24,541 bases of DNA, taken from the NCBI GenBank assembly GCA_023392535.1, contig JAEVYY010000020.1, forward strand, positions 1 to 24,541. Reading direction: 5' to 3'. Under the pieces are notes generated by a model. That model made no database searches and was not told the origin of the DNA. It worked only from the letters and a program-made list of their open reading frames with translations. This DNA is from Bacillota bacterium. GTDB taxonomy: Bacteria; Bacillota; Clostridia; Lachnospirales; Lachnospiraceae. Positions 8,161 to 16,530 of this stretch are shown here, in pieces; the stretch's first letter is position 1; every line of letters begins with the position of its first letter. The translations under genes were made by a program, and so were the position numbers.

Positions 8161-9615
8161 TCAAATTAAATTAATAACAGTTGCCTTTGGTCGTGACATG
8201 GATTCAATCGAATACCGTATTCCCTGTGTTCCTAATCCAGAAGATTTGACCCCCAGAAATGGGAAGTGGTCCGGTCCTCTCTCTGTTTTATTATTGATCT
8301 GTACGGTACCGACCTCTAATTGGTCAGCCACATAAAAAGCAGCATTGATATTTTGTGTAAACACTGCGCTCTGTAATCCATATTCAGATTGATTGGCTAT
8401 TTCAATTGCTTCTTCTTTGTCTTTTACTCTTATCACAGGCATCACAGGACCGAACGGTTCTTCCCATGCAAGCCGCATCTTGGTCGTTACATGATCAAAT
8501 AATGTGGGATGTATTAAATTTCCTTCCCGAATTCCACCCGTGATAAGGCTAGCGCCTTTTTCCTTTGCATCTTCAATAAGTTCCATCACAAAATCTGCTG
8601 CTTTTTTATTGATTAGCGGGACAATATCGACATCTCCTGATAATGGATTTCCAATCTTTAGATTTTCTATTTTAGATTTAATTTTACCAATTAGTTCCTC
8701 TGCCACCTGATCAACAACAAGAATTCTCTTTACCGCTGTACATCTTTGCCCTGAGTAAGAATAACCCCCTGCTACTATATTGGAAGCAGCCAGTTCTAAA
8801 TCTGCATCTTCCAGGACAATTGCCGCATCTTTACCACCCAGCTCCATTAAAAGTGGTACCATGCTTGTAATCCTGGATATCCTGGTTCCGACTTCCGTAC
8901 TGCCTGTAAAGTTAATAAAATTAATACCTTTGTGTGTAGTAATGTAGTCTCCTATCTCACTTCCCCTGCCTGTCACTGTATTTAATACTCCCGCCGGTAA
9001 TCCAGCTGCCTGGAATACCCTTGCCAAATAGAGACCGCACAGGCTTCCCTGAGTTGCTGGTTTTAATATGATTGAATTTCCAGCCATTAAGCCAGGTGCT
9101 ATTTTTGATGCGGCCAGATTGATTGGATAATTAAAGGGAGAGATTGCAATCACCACGCCCAGAGACTCCCTCTTTACGATAGACACTTTATTTGTTTTAA
9201 AACCCGGAAAACTATCTCCAGGTATGCTTTCTCCCGATAGATTTTTTGCAGTATCTGCCGTAAACTTAATAAAATCTGCTGTCCTCTCCACTTCAGACTT
9301 TGCACTTTTTCTATCTTTGGCGATCTCTCTTACTAATAACTGTGTAAGCTCGTCGATCTGATCCCGCAAAATATCAGCCGCCCTATATAAGATCTCTGCA
9401 CGCTCTTCTATCGCTGTATGTCTCCAGGTCTCCCAAGCCTTTCTGGATGAATCAACCACCCTATCGACCTCTTCCTTTGTCATAGCCGGAACACTACCAA
9501 TTAAGGAATTATCAAGTGGAGAGAAAATCTCAATATCCGCTTGGCTTCCCTTTATCCATTCCCCATTCACTAAATTTTTATATCTACTGCGTTCTTCTTT
9601 TATTTGTTCAAACAT
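8161..9615 (-). CDS. gapN: NADP-dependent non-phosphorylating glyceraldehyde-3-phosphate dehydrogenase
   Basis: Aldehyde dehydrogenase superfamily, 484 residues. It oxidises glyceraldehyde-3-phosphate directly to 3-phosphoglycerate with NADP+, bypassing the ATP-forming GAPDH/PGK step and supplying NADPH. Visible catalytic parts: FNYP with N162, FTGSTEVG cofactor loop (236-243), general base E258 in MELGGKD, nucleophile C292 in GQRCTAVKR. The GYSYSGQRCTAVKR and LAWEEPFGPVMPVIRV stretches match streptococcal GapN closely, which separates it from other aldehyde dehydrogenases. The start is firm: AGGAGG 8 nt upstream of ATG. Monocistronic; it lies between two unrelated operons. A weak hairpin at 8113-8138 is the only terminator candidate downstream. 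Confidence 0.92.
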   Translation of the reverse strand: MFEQIKEERSRYKNLVNGEWIKGSQADIEIFSPLDNSLIGSVPAMTKEEVDRVVDSSRKAWETWRHTAIEERAEILYRAADILRDQIDELTQLLVREIAKDRKSAKSEVERTADFIKFTADTAKNLSGESIPGDSFPGFKTNKVSIVKRESLGVVIAISPFNYPINLAASKIAPGLMAGNSIILKPATQGSLCGLYLARVFQAAGLPAGVLNTVTGRGSEIGDYITTHKGINFINFTGSTEVGTRISRITSMVPLLMELGGKDAAIVLEDADLELAASNIVAGGYSYSGQRCTAVKRILVVDQVAEELIGKIKSKIENLKIGNPLSGDVDIVPLINKKAADFVMELIEDAKEKGASLITGGIREGNLIHPTLFDHVTTKMRLAWEEPFGPVMPVIRVKDKEEAIEIANQSEYGLQSAVFTQNINAAFYVADQLEVGTVQINNKTERGPDHFPFLGVKSSGLGTQGIRYSIESMSRPKATVINLI

Positions 9616-9660
9616 AAATCCTACCTCCTGTATTTTTATATGATATGCTATAATGCCAAC

Positions 9661-9684
9661 AAAGAGACTGAAGCCAGTCTCTTT
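9661..9684 (-). terminator. hairpin at the end of the DUF438 gene
   Basis: A perfect 10-bp stem, AAAGAGACTG (9661-9670) with CAGTCTCTTT (9675-9684), and a 4-nt loop. It includes the first bases of the stop codon (9683-9685). The run of T after the stem is short (CTCTTTG), so termination may be partial; the gapN promoter must lie just beyond it. Confidence 0.55.
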
Positions 9685-10897
9685 ACATAGACAATAATCT
9701 CTTTTCTCCTGTTATCTCCTGAATAGGCTTTATATCCTGCGTTACCTCCAAGACGCCTAGATATTCATTTCTTTCATTGCGTACCGCATAATAGCGAATG
9801 AATATAAATTTGTCACCTCCCTGAATCCAAAAATCTTCCTGATCCTTTGCTCCATCCTTAAAATCTTCTACTATTTTTTCTACTATGTGTACACTTGCTG
9901 GTGGATGACAATTAGAAACATTTCTTCCTATAATTGCTTTGGTTCTTGGAAATGTTCTCTCCTTACCTTCCGAAAAATATTTTACGACATCATCCTTATC
10001 CACAAAAGTAATATCAAAAGGAAGTGTATTTAACAAATAAATCAATTCGTCTATCTTTAATTTCCCAGTAGGAAGATTTATGATTCCGGACTCTTCCTCA
10101 GCACGTTTTGTTGATATTATTTCTTTCTGTTCCTGTTTTACTGGATTCCATACAGGTACTTCATCAATTAGAAATCCAATCTCATTACTTTCATCCGCAA
10201 TACGCTTCCACTCTTCCTCCGTTAGGTTTTCCACCAGCATCGGTATCATTATGTTCTCTTCTTTAAAGATCATCTCTTCCACTTTATCTATTACGTTCTC
10301 CAGCTCATGTAGGATTTCTCCTTTCTGAATAACTGGCTTTTCCAAACTGTTTTTTATGTCTTTTATTTGCTGACGGATTTCGTCATCCACTCCCCACATC
10401 ACTTTTGGGGGTGCCGTTATACCATACTTTTCCATATACGGAAAAAACAGATTCTCCTTTCTCTTATAGTGAATATCAACCTTTTGTAACTGAAGAATAG
10501 CAGGCAAGATTTCCTTCAGGTCATCAACCTTATCACTTTCAGTTAGCTTCGTACGGATTCTGTCATTTATCATTTTTTTGATTGCTTCGTTTTCCATTTT
10601 TAATACAGCAAGAGGATGTCCTGGTATTTTCGTTAGATCCGTTGACTGATGGATTTCCTCAATCGTTCCTTTAAATACGGATGCGTGCACATCACAAAGT
10701 TTTTGAACTTCTTCCACCGGGAGCCCTTCTGCAATTAAGGCACCTTCTGCTTCAGAAATTTCAGAGGCTGAAACCCCTTGAAAGACTTTCTCAAATTGCT
10801 GCTTTACCTGCCCAACATCCTTTCCCTCATGCAACTGTCTGATAATATCTTTGATCGTATTTTTCCTTAATTCTCTATTGTTGATGTATTCACTCAT
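9683..10897 (-). CDS. DUF438 / hemerythrin-like / PAS sensor protein
   Basis: A 404-residue soluble protein in three parts. The N-terminal DUF438 domain spans about 10-80. A hemerythrin-like HHE four-helix region spans about 85-235, with candidate metal ligands H94 (PGHPLAVL), H143 and E148 (DIHYKRKENLFFP), H197 (ILHELE) and E213/E214 (FKEENIMIPM). A C-terminal PAS domain spans about 285-392 and contains the distinctive NCHPP motif (C330, H331). Family knowledge: hemerythrin-type domains bind a di-iron centre and sense O2 or NO, or repair Fe-S clusters (RIC/ScdA family); PAS domains sense ligands or redox state. Its exact role is unknown. It has GAGAGG before ATG and overlaps the preceding DUF1858 gene by 8 nt, so the two are translationally coupled. 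Confidence 0.85.
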   Translation of the reverse strand: MSEYINNRELRKNTIKDIIRQLHEGKDVGQVKQQFEKVFQGVSASEISEAEGALIAEGLPVEEVQKLCDVHASVFKGTIEEIHQSTDLTKIPGHPLAVLKMENEAIKKMINDRIRTKLTESDKVDDLKEILPAILQLQKVDIHYKRKENLFFPYMEKYGITAPPKVMWGVDDEIRQQIKDIKNSLEKPVIQKGEILHELENVIDKVEEMIFKEENIMIPMLVENLTEEEWKRIADESNEIGFLIDEVPVWNPVKQEQKEIISTKRAEEESGIINLPTGKLKIDELIYLLNTLPFDITFVDKDDVVKYFSEGKERTFPRTKAIIGRNVSNCHPPASVHIVEKIVEDFKDGAKDQEDFWIQGGDKFIFIRYYAVRNERNEYLGVLEVTQDIKPIQEITGEKRLLSM

Positions 10898-11135
10898 TTT
10901 GGTCCTCTCTTTCTAAAACGGTAAAACCCTTTTCTACTAATGTTTCCTTTACCTGATCCAAACTAATTTTTTTCACGGCAGCGCCTTTTGGTATTGTCAT
11001 GAATCTACCTGCTGTTTGGAGCATTCCAGTTTTTACAATGTCATGAAATCCCATTTCATTCATTATTTCAAGTATTTCTGGGTATTCCATATAAATATCA
11101 TACACAGACTTGTTCAGATTAATTATTTTGTTCAT
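10890..11135 (-). CDS. DUF1858 domain protein
   Basis: A small soluble protein of 81 residues. The stretch INLNKSVYDIYMEYPEILEIMNEMGF is typical of DUF1858, a domain related in pattern to the N-terminal domain of ScdA/RIC iron-sulfur repair proteins. The stop overlaps the DUF438 gene start in ATGAGTGA. In ScdA the equivalent domain and the hemerythrin domain are one chain; here they are two coupled genes, which suggests the products work together. AGGAG lies 12 nt before ATG, rather far. No clear promoter is seen in the 144-base gap upstream, so readthrough from the ferredoxin gene is possible. Confidence 0.8.
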   Translation of the reverse strand: MNKIINLNKSVYDIYMEYPEILEIMNEMGFHDIVKTGMLQTAGRFMTIPKGAAVKKISLDQVKETLVEKGFTVLEREDQNE

Positions 11136-11221
11136 TTCTTCTATCTACTCCTAATAAGCTTACCCTACATCATCTTATCTAAATCATGGATTTAAAAATA
11201 GTTCTCTTTCTTTAAATGTGT

Positions 11222-11262
11222 AAAAATATCGCCTCTTCCAAAAAATGAAATAGGCGATATTT
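11222..11262 (-). terminator. intrinsic terminator of the ferredoxin gene
   Basis: Perfect 11-bp arms AAATATCGCCT (11224-11234) and AGGCGATATTT (11252-11262), 17-nt loop, then a T-run (five T) on the minus strand. It lies 17 bases after the ferredoxin stop. Confidence 0.8.
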
Positions 11263-11279
11263 ATCATCCATATACTATG

Positions 11280-11471
11280 TTATGATTCCACACTTATTAC
11301 CGAAACGGGGCACCCTTCCTGGGCCTCTATTGCTGTATCTTCCACCTCCGACGGTATGTTATCAACAAATACCTCTGCTGGTCCATCATCACCCATCCGG
11401 AATACCTCAGGACATGTCGCTGCACATAATCCACATAAAATACAACCTTCTCTGTCAATTTCAGCTCTCAT
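11280..11471 (-). CDS. [4Fe-4S] ferredoxin
   Basis: A 63-residue electron carrier with one cluster. The ligands are C10, C13 and C16 (CILCGLC) plus C54 in EGCPVSVI. C20 (ATCPEVF) is the usual extra cysteine of the mono-cluster type, but no second free cysteine is present to form the disulfide known from Thermotoga ferredoxin. The acidic surface (GDDGPAEVFVDNIPSEVED) is normal. AAGGAGG lies about 8 nt before ATG. Its own promoter and terminator make it monocistronic. It may donate electrons to the redox-linked proteins nearby, but nothing in the sequence proves this. Confidence 0.93.
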   Translation of the reverse strand: MRAEIDREGCILCGLCAATCPEVFRMGDDGPAEVFVDNIPSEVEDTAIEAQEGCPVSVISVES

Positions 11472-11500
11472 TAAAATTTCCTCCTTTTCAACTTTTACAC

Positions 11501-11506
11501 ATTATA
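11501..11506 (-). promoter_or_regulatory. -10 element of the ferredoxin promoter
   Basis: A consensus TATAAT on the minus strand, 30 bases before the ATG. The -35 region is poor (TTTAAT/TTAATT at 17 bp). The run AAAGTATAATGTG and the short leader fit a promoter for this gene. Confidence 0.5.
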
Positions 11507-11595
11507 CTTTATTTTGTCTAATAATTAAATCTTATTTTTATTGTTTTCTATTAATTTAGATGTATCTTATCATAAATTGTTTTCTTTTATTTTTC

Positions 11596-11611
11596 TGTTG
11601 TATTTACAACA
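11596..11611. promoter_or_regulatory. perfect palindrome, candidate operator
   Basis: TGTTGTATTTACAACA has 7-bp arms around a 2-base centre. It lies between the YyaL-like gene stop (11637) and the ferredoxin promoter, about 90 bases upstream of the -10. It is too short, and lacks a T-run, to be a convincing terminator. No regulator can be assigned. Confidence 0.4.
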
Positions 11612-11636
11612 TATACCAAATAAATTTATTTCCTCT

Positions 11637-13595
11637 TTATAGTTCTTCCTCCAATTTATTGGATGGCGGTTTACATTTATAATTATCACAAATATAAAAG
11701 GTTGTCCGTTCATTTATTAGTTTGTATTCTTCTGTTTGAACAGTTAGAATTTTTATATTAGCATTTAGCGGAAACTTTAGCTCTTTTCTATCTTTTTCGT
11801 CTTTTAAGACACAAACGATCAATTGCACTGGTTCTATTTTTAAAAGAAGAGCTGATAAATAAAAACTATTACCCATAGGATACATACTGGCAGCCGACGA
11901 CATAAAACCCAATTGTTTTTGTAATATTTTATCCAGTTGAGTATTATCAGAGATGGCAGATAATTTTATCAAATTATACGTCATAACTGAATTGCCACTA
12001 GGCATTGCACCATCGTATGTTTCTTTTGGTTTTAGAATTAATGGTTCATTTTCAGTGCCATACAGGTAAAAACCACCGCATTCTGTATCAAAAAAGTCTT
12101 TCATTGCTATTTCCATGAGTTCCATAGCTTTCTTAAGATAACGTTCCATAGCCGTGGCTTCATACATGTGAATCATTGCATAAATGGAAAAAGCATAATC
12201 ATCCAAAAAGCCATTCCCCGATGCCGTTCCTCCTCTGTAGCTAACAGAAAGTTTTGTACCATGTGCAAGCTTTTCTTCCATAAATTTACATGCTTTCTCT
12301 GCTGCATTTAAATAGATATCTTGTCTCAGAATGCGATACATCAGAGCAAAAGCGGAAATCATTAAAGAATTCCAGGATGTTTTTATCTTGTCGTCCAGAT
12401 GTAGTGATGTCCTTTTTTTTCGATACTCATATATTTGTTGCAGATAGGTATCAAAATTATTATGCAATTCCTTCTGCAAAAGTAAGTTCGGAATATTTTT
12501 ACCCTCGAAGTTCCCATTTAGGGTTATATTATAATAATCATTAAACTGAGTTCCGATATCATCACCTAAAACATGTTTAATCTCATCTTCCTCAAATACA
12601 TAATACTTTCCTTCTATTCCATCACTATCCGCATCCTGGGCACAGTAAAATCCACCTTCTGGATCTGTAAGTTCACGCAGAACATAAATGGCAATTTTTT
12701 CTGCAATCTGACGGTACCATTCATTTTTTGTAATATCATATGCCAACGTATAGCAGATCATTAACAGGGCATTATCATAAAGCATCTTTTCAAAATGTGG
12801 CACTAAAAAATAGTCATCCGTGGAATATCTGGAAAAACCAAAACCAATATGATCGAATATTCCTCCCTTATACATCTGGATAAGTGTTTTTTCTACTATA
12901 TTTAGTATCTCATTATCTTTTTTCCAGTTATAATATTGCATAAGAAACATAAGATTATGTGGTGCTGGAAACTTAGGTGCACTACCGAACCCACCATTAT
13001 TTTTATCAAAATTATTCTGAAATGAAAGGATCGCGTTTTCAATTAATACTTCTGAATCTTCAGCTTCTATCACACCTTCTTCTTTTAGTGAATCTAGTAT
13101 CTCATCACTGGTCCGTATCAGTTCTTCCCTTTGTTCCATCCATTTTTTACTGATATAAAGGAGCAGATCAACAAATCCGATCAAGCCACTACGTGATTTT
13201 TTGGGAAAATACGTGCCTGCAAAGAATGGCTTTTGATCGGGTGTCATAAATATTGATGTGGGCCATCCTCCACTCCCTGTGAGTGTTACACAAACATTCA
13301 TATAGATGCTATCAATATCGGGTCTTTCCTCTTTATCGACTTTGATGGACACAAAATTCTCATTTAGTATATCTGCAACTAAATCATCCGCAAAACTTTC
13401 GTGCGCCATCACATGACACCAGTGACAAGTACTATAACCAATTGACAAAAAAACGGGTTTATTTTCCATTTTTGCCTTCTGAAAAGCTTCTTCAGACCAG
13501 GGGTACCAATCGACTGGATTTTGGGCATGTTGCTGCAGGTAAGGTGATTTTTCTTTGATTAACCTATTGGGTATATTTTTTTGATTTTTTACAAT
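11637..13595 (-). CDS. YyaL/DUF255 thioredoxin-domain protein (start codon abnormal)
   Basis: Member of the DUF255/YyaL (spermatogenesis-associated protein 20) family: an N-terminal thioredoxin-like domain with the active-site pattern STCHWCHVM, followed by an alpha/alpha-barrel resembling N-acylglucosamine epimerases and glycosidases. Its function is unknown. An ATG lies at 13469, but the frame is open upstream and encodes the family's conserved N-terminus (NRLIKEKSPYLQQHAQNP then VDWYPWSEEAF). It closes at a TAA at 13608-13610. No ATG, GTG or TTG exists in that extension. The best candidate is an ATT at 13595 directly after AGGTGAT; this gives 652 residues, near the family norm. From 13469 only 610 residues would be made. 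A frameshift in the A-runs near 13575-13590 is the alternative. Divergent from the plus-strand gene at 13747. Confidence 0.82.
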   Translation of the reverse strand: MVKNQKNIPNRLIKEKSPYLQQHAQNPVDWYPWSEEAFQKAKMENKPVFLSIGYSTCHWCHVMAHESFADDLVADILNENFVSIKVDKEERPDIDSIYMNVCVTLTGSGGWPTSIFMTPDQKPFFAGTYFPKKSRSGLIGFVDLLLYISKKWMEQREELIRTSDEILDSLKEEGVIEAEDSEVLIENAILSFQNNFDKNNGGFGSAPKFPAPHNLMFLMQYYNWKKDNEILNIVEKTLIQMYKGGIFDHIGFGFSRYSTDDYFLVPHFEKMLYDNALLMICYTLAYDITKNEWYRQIAEKIAIYVLRELTDPEGGFYCAQDADSDGIEGKYYVFEEDEIKHVLGDDIGTQFNDYYNITLNGNFEGKNIPNLLLQKELHNNFDTYLQQIYEYRKKRTSLHLDDKIKTSWNSLMISAFALMYRILRQDIYLNAAEKACKFMEEKLAHGTKLSVSYRGGTASGNGFLDDYAFSIYAMIHMYEATAMERYLKKAMELMEIAMKDFFDTECGGFYLYGTENEPLILKPKETYDGAMPSGNSVMTYNLIKLSAISDNTQLDKILQKQLGFMSSAASMYPMGNSFYLSALLLKIEPVQLIVCVLKDEKDRKELKFPLNANIKILTVQTEEYKLINERTTFYICDNYKCKPPSNKLEEEL

Positions 13596-13678
13596 ATCAC
13601 CTTCTCTTTATCAATTTTTACTTGCTATCATCTCCCTTTTTATACCAAATTATACCTTAAATAAATTTCTTTTAATGA

Positions 13679-13707
13679 TTGTTTGCCCTTTTAAGATAGC
13701 TTATAAT
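13679..13707 (+). promoter_or_regulatory. sigmaA promoter of the HExxH membrane protein gene
   Basis: -35 TTGTTT (13679-13684), 17-bp spacer, perfect -10 TATAAT (13702-13707), about 40 bases before the ATG. Confidence 0.6.
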
Positions 13708-13746
13708 TGTTGCCATAGAAGTTACTGATATGTGTTGGAGGTTTTA

Positions 13747-14550
13747 ATGGATATTTCTATATTATGTAAGAACTTTTTTATAATAAATGTGTTACTTCTG
13801 TTCCCTTTGCTATTATATGGAATTATTTTTTCTGTCACAAAAAAACAAAATCATAGATTACTTCGGAACACTTTCGGACACTTTGGCACCTTGCTCTTTG
13901 GCATTATTGGCGTACCGGTCCACGAACTAAGTCATTTGTTAATGTGCTTGCTATTTAGACATAAGGTAACTGAAGTTCGATTATTTAGACCTATAAGGAG
14001 CCGTCAGGATGCAGTTCTTGGGTACGTCAGACACAAATATAATAAGAACAGTATTTATCAGAAAATTGGATGCTTTTTCATAGGCATCGCTCCCATGATA
14101 CTAGGAGCATTTCTTATCGTTCTTATCATGAATTTTATCTATCCTACTCTGCTTTACGCCATGATCTCATTTCCAAGTATGGACCATTTACAATTAAATA
14201 AAGTGTTACCTGTCTTTTTATTAAATGGACGAGTCATATTACGGACCATATTTTCTAATTCCAGTCTGCATATTCGTTGCTTGATCGGAATTTATGTAAT
14301 CCTATCAATTGCACTACATATGACGATTAGCAAAGCAGATTTTTTAAACGCAATGAGCGGTTTTTTACTTCTTGAAAGTATCATCTTGATTTTTTCCTGG
14401 ATCAACCTTTTACTTAGTACCAATACAGCAGATATTCTGAGACTTCTGGAACAGATTTCTTCAATCCTTCTGTCCGTATTATTTATATCCGGAATCTTTC
14501 AGATTGTGATTCTCCTGTTTTCTTATCTCTTATATCGAATATTAAAATAG
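13747..14550 (+). CDS. membrane protein with HExxH (M50-like) zinc protease motif
   Basis: A 267-residue very hydrophobic protein with about six membrane segments. GVPVHELSHLLMCLLF (55-70) is an HExxH zinc motif (H59, E60, H63) placed inside a membrane helix, as in site-2 proteases (M50). A possible third ligand is D198 in ISKADFLNAMSGF, which sits where M50 enzymes carry their Asp. The segments LGYVRHKYNKNSIYQKIGCF and FIGIAPMILG between the helices look conserved-family-like, but I cannot name the family. Substrate unknown; it could process membrane proteins or be an inactive relative. ATG at 13747 has TTGGAGG 6 nt upstream; a GTG at 13732 is open but overlaps that site. It is the first of only two plus-strand genes. 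Confidence 0.75.
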   Translation: MDISILCKNFFIINVLLLFPLLLYGIIFSVTKKQNHRLLRNTFGHFGTLLFGIIGVPVHELSHLLMCLLFRHKVTEVRLFRPIRSRQDAVLGYVRHKYNKNSIYQKIGCFFIGIAPMILGAFLIVLIMNFIYPTLLYAMISFPSMDHLQLNKVLPVFLLNGRVILRTIFSNSSLHIRCLIGIYVILSIALHMTISKADFLNAMSGFLLLESIILIFSWINLLLSTNTADILRLLEQISSILLSVLFISGIFQIVILLFSYLLYRILK

Positions 14551-14625
14551 CACGTTGTGTGAGCTTGTCACAGACATTATTTCCTTTAAACTGTTAAGAT
14601 AGTAAAAAAATAAGGAGGGAACATA

Positions 14626-14787
14626 ATGTTTAAAATAATCTTAGGCACAGTAATCGGCGCGGTATTAGGATACCTTTACTACAAACTGGTAGGATGCCAA
14701 AGTGGAACCTGCCCAATTACATCAAATCCTTATGCTTCTCTATTATACGGTGCGGTACTCGGTTTTCTTATTAGCAATGCTTTATAG
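14626..14787 (+). CDS. DUF6132-like small membrane protein
   Basis: A 53-residue protein. An N-terminal membrane helix (2-20) is followed by a short loop GCQSGTCPITSNP (C24, C29) and a second helix (36-53). The GC-x2-G-x-CPITSNP loop flanked by glycine-rich helices is the pattern of DUF6132. Function unknown; the paired cysteines might bind a metal or thiol. AAGGAGGG lies 6 nt before the ATG. The stop is only 3 bases from the end of ilvD, which converges on it, and no terminator separates them. Confidence 0.85.
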   Translation: MFKIILGTVIGAVLGYLYYKLVGCQSGTCPITSNPYASLLYGAVLGFLISNAL

Positions 14788-14790
14788 TTT

Positions 14791-16449
14791 TTACTGCAAA
14801 ACAGCCCCCATGCTGCCCGAAGAAACGTTTTTCGCATATCTGGCCAGATATCCCTTTTTGATTCTTGGTTCCATCGGTCGCCAGTTCTGCTTACGTCTTT
14901 CAAGTTCTTCATTCGAAATCAATATCGTTATTTTGTTGTTTGGAATATCAATCGCGATTTGATCTCCTTCTTGAATGAATGCAATGTTACCACCAACTGC
15001 AGCCTCCGGTGAAACATGGCCGATCGCAGCTCCTCTTGTCGCACCTGAAAATCTTCCATCTGTAATCAAAGCCACACTCTCACCAAGTCCGCTTCCCACT
15101 ATTGCGGAAGTAGGATTCAACATTTCCCGCATTCCCGGACCACCTTTTGGTCCTTCATACCGAATGATTACGACATCCCCTGCATGAATTTTCCCCTCAT
15201 ATATCTTATTTAAGGCATCTTCTTCGCAATCAAAAACTCTCGCATTTCCAGTATGTTTCATCATATTCTCTGTTACAGCAGAACGTTTCACCACGCAGCC
15301 TTCCGGAGCCAGATTCCCTTTAAGAATTGCAATTCCACCGTTCTTACTATAAGGATCAGTCACACGACGAATAACTTCATGATCTTTAACAATTTTATCC
15401 TTTATATTTTCTAATAGTGTTTTTCCATTACAGTTCAGACACTCTGTATGTAACAATTTTAATTTGGCAATTTCATTCATGACCGCTGAAATCCCTCCTG
15501 CTTCATGAAGATCTTCTATGTAATGTTCCCCTGATGGGGCCAAATGGCACAAATTTGGCGTTTTTTCTGAAATATCGTTTGCCATATCCAGATTCCATTC
15601 ACACTCACATTCGTGGGCGATAGCAGGCAGATGAAGCATACTGTTTGTCGAACAACCCAGTGCCATATCTATCGTAAGCGCATTACGAAATGCATCTATT
15701 GTCATAATATCCCGAGGCCTCCTATCTATCCTCACCAATTCCATAATCTGCATCCCTGTTTCTTTTGCAAGTCTGATTCTTTCTGAGTAAGCTCCGGGAA
15801 GCGTACCATTTCCACTAAGCGCCATACCTAGAACTTCTGTTAAGCAATTCATACTGTTGGCCGTAAACATTCCGGAACAGGAACCACAGGTAGGACAAGC
15901 CGCATGTTCATAGGCACTTAACATCTCTTCAGTAATTTTCCCACTATGGTATTCTCCCACTGCTTCCGATATCGTAGAATAACTGATTTTTCTTTTTCCC
16001 ATTTTTCCTGCCAGCATTGGACCACCACTGATAAAGATAGTGGGTATATTTATTCTGGCTGCTGCCATAAGCAGACCCGGAACATTTTTGTCACAGTTTG
16101 GAATCATGACCAATCCGTCGAACGGATGTGCTGTTGCCATGGCTTCGGTGGAATCTGCAATCAATTCTCGAGTAGCAAGAGAATATTTCATTCCTTCATG
16201 ACCCATAGCAATACCATCACAAACGGCAATTGCTGGAAATAAAAACGGGATACCGCCAGCCTGCAGTACCCCCTGCTTGACCGCTTCTGCAATCTTATCA
16301 AGGTTCCTATGTCCTGGTACAATTTCATTAAAAGAATTGACAATACCAATGAAAGGTTTTCCAAGCTCCCGGTCGGTTACTCCTAAAGCATGCAATAATG
16401 CTCTCTGTGGTGCTGCATTTATTCCTTGCGTAATTTTATCACTTCTCAT
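14791..16449 (-). CDS. ilvD: dihydroxy-acid dehydratase
   Basis: Dehydrates 2,3-dihydroxy-isovalerate and -methylvalerate to the 2-keto acids in valine, isoleucine and pantothenate synthesis. 552 residues. Cluster cysteines are C119 (PNCDKN) and C191 (CPTCGSCSGMFTANSMNC); the position that is Cys in [2Fe-2S] relatives is here in NSFNEIVPGH and lacks Cys. That matches the E. coli type, an oxygen-labile [4Fe-4S] enzyme. MALGCSTNS and GPKGGPGMREML are further family signatures. The start MRSDKITQG has AGAAGGG 8 nt upstream. A longer open frame to 16530 is false: its first codons are the -35 and -10 boxes. No other branched-chain genes adjoin, and the leader of about 45 bases has no T-box or attenuator. 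Confidence 0.96.
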   Translation of the reverse strand: MRSDKITQGINAAPQRALLHALGVTDRELGKPFIGIVNSFNEIVPGHRNLDKIAEAVKQGVLQAGGIPFLFPAIAVCDGIAMGHEGMKYSLATRELIADSTEAMATAHPFDGLVMIPNCDKNVPGLLMAAARINIPTIFISGGPMLAGKMGKRKISYSTISEAVGEYHSGKITEEMLSAYEHAACPTCGSCSGMFTANSMNCLTEVLGMALSGNGTLPGAYSERIRLAKETGMQIMELVRIDRRPRDIMTIDAFRNALTIDMALGCSTNSMLHLPAIAHECECEWNLDMANDISEKTPNLCHLAPSGEHYIEDLHEAGGISAVMNEIAKLKLLHTECLNCNGKTLLENIKDKIVKDHEVIRRVTDPYSKNGGIAILKGNLAPEGCVVKRSAVTENMMKHTGNARVFDCEEDALNKIYEGKIHAGDVVIIRYEGPKGGPGMREMLNPTSAIVGSGLGESVALITDGRFSGATRGAAIGHVSPEAAVGGNIAFIQEGDQIAIDIPNNKITILISNEELERRKQNWRPMEPRIKKGYLARYAKNVSSGSMGAVLQ

Positions 16450-16501
16450 TTTATCTGCCCTTCTGGCCTCTTTACTACCCTTATTTTCTCCTATGAAAAG
16501 T

Positions 16502-16530
16502 ATTATACGCCTCCTGTTGTATACTGTCAA
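16502..16530 (-). promoter_or_regulatory. perfect-consensus sigmaA promoter of ilvD
   Basis: Minus strand: TTGACA (16530-16525), exactly 17 bp, TATAAT (16507-16502). The predicted start near 16495 leaves a 45-base leader. Confidence 0.88.

Noticed and set aside
14560..14574. TGTGA-N5-TCACA, like a CRP site
   Set aside because: The spacer is 5 rather than 6, no CRP-type regulator is in view, and it may only be an mRNA hairpin at the end of the HExxH gene.
16450..16530. N-terminal extension of ilvD starting with TTG at 16530
   Set aside because: The codons coincide with the TTGACA and TATAAT boxes of a perfect promoter, and a good ribosome binding site precedes the family-typical start at 16449.
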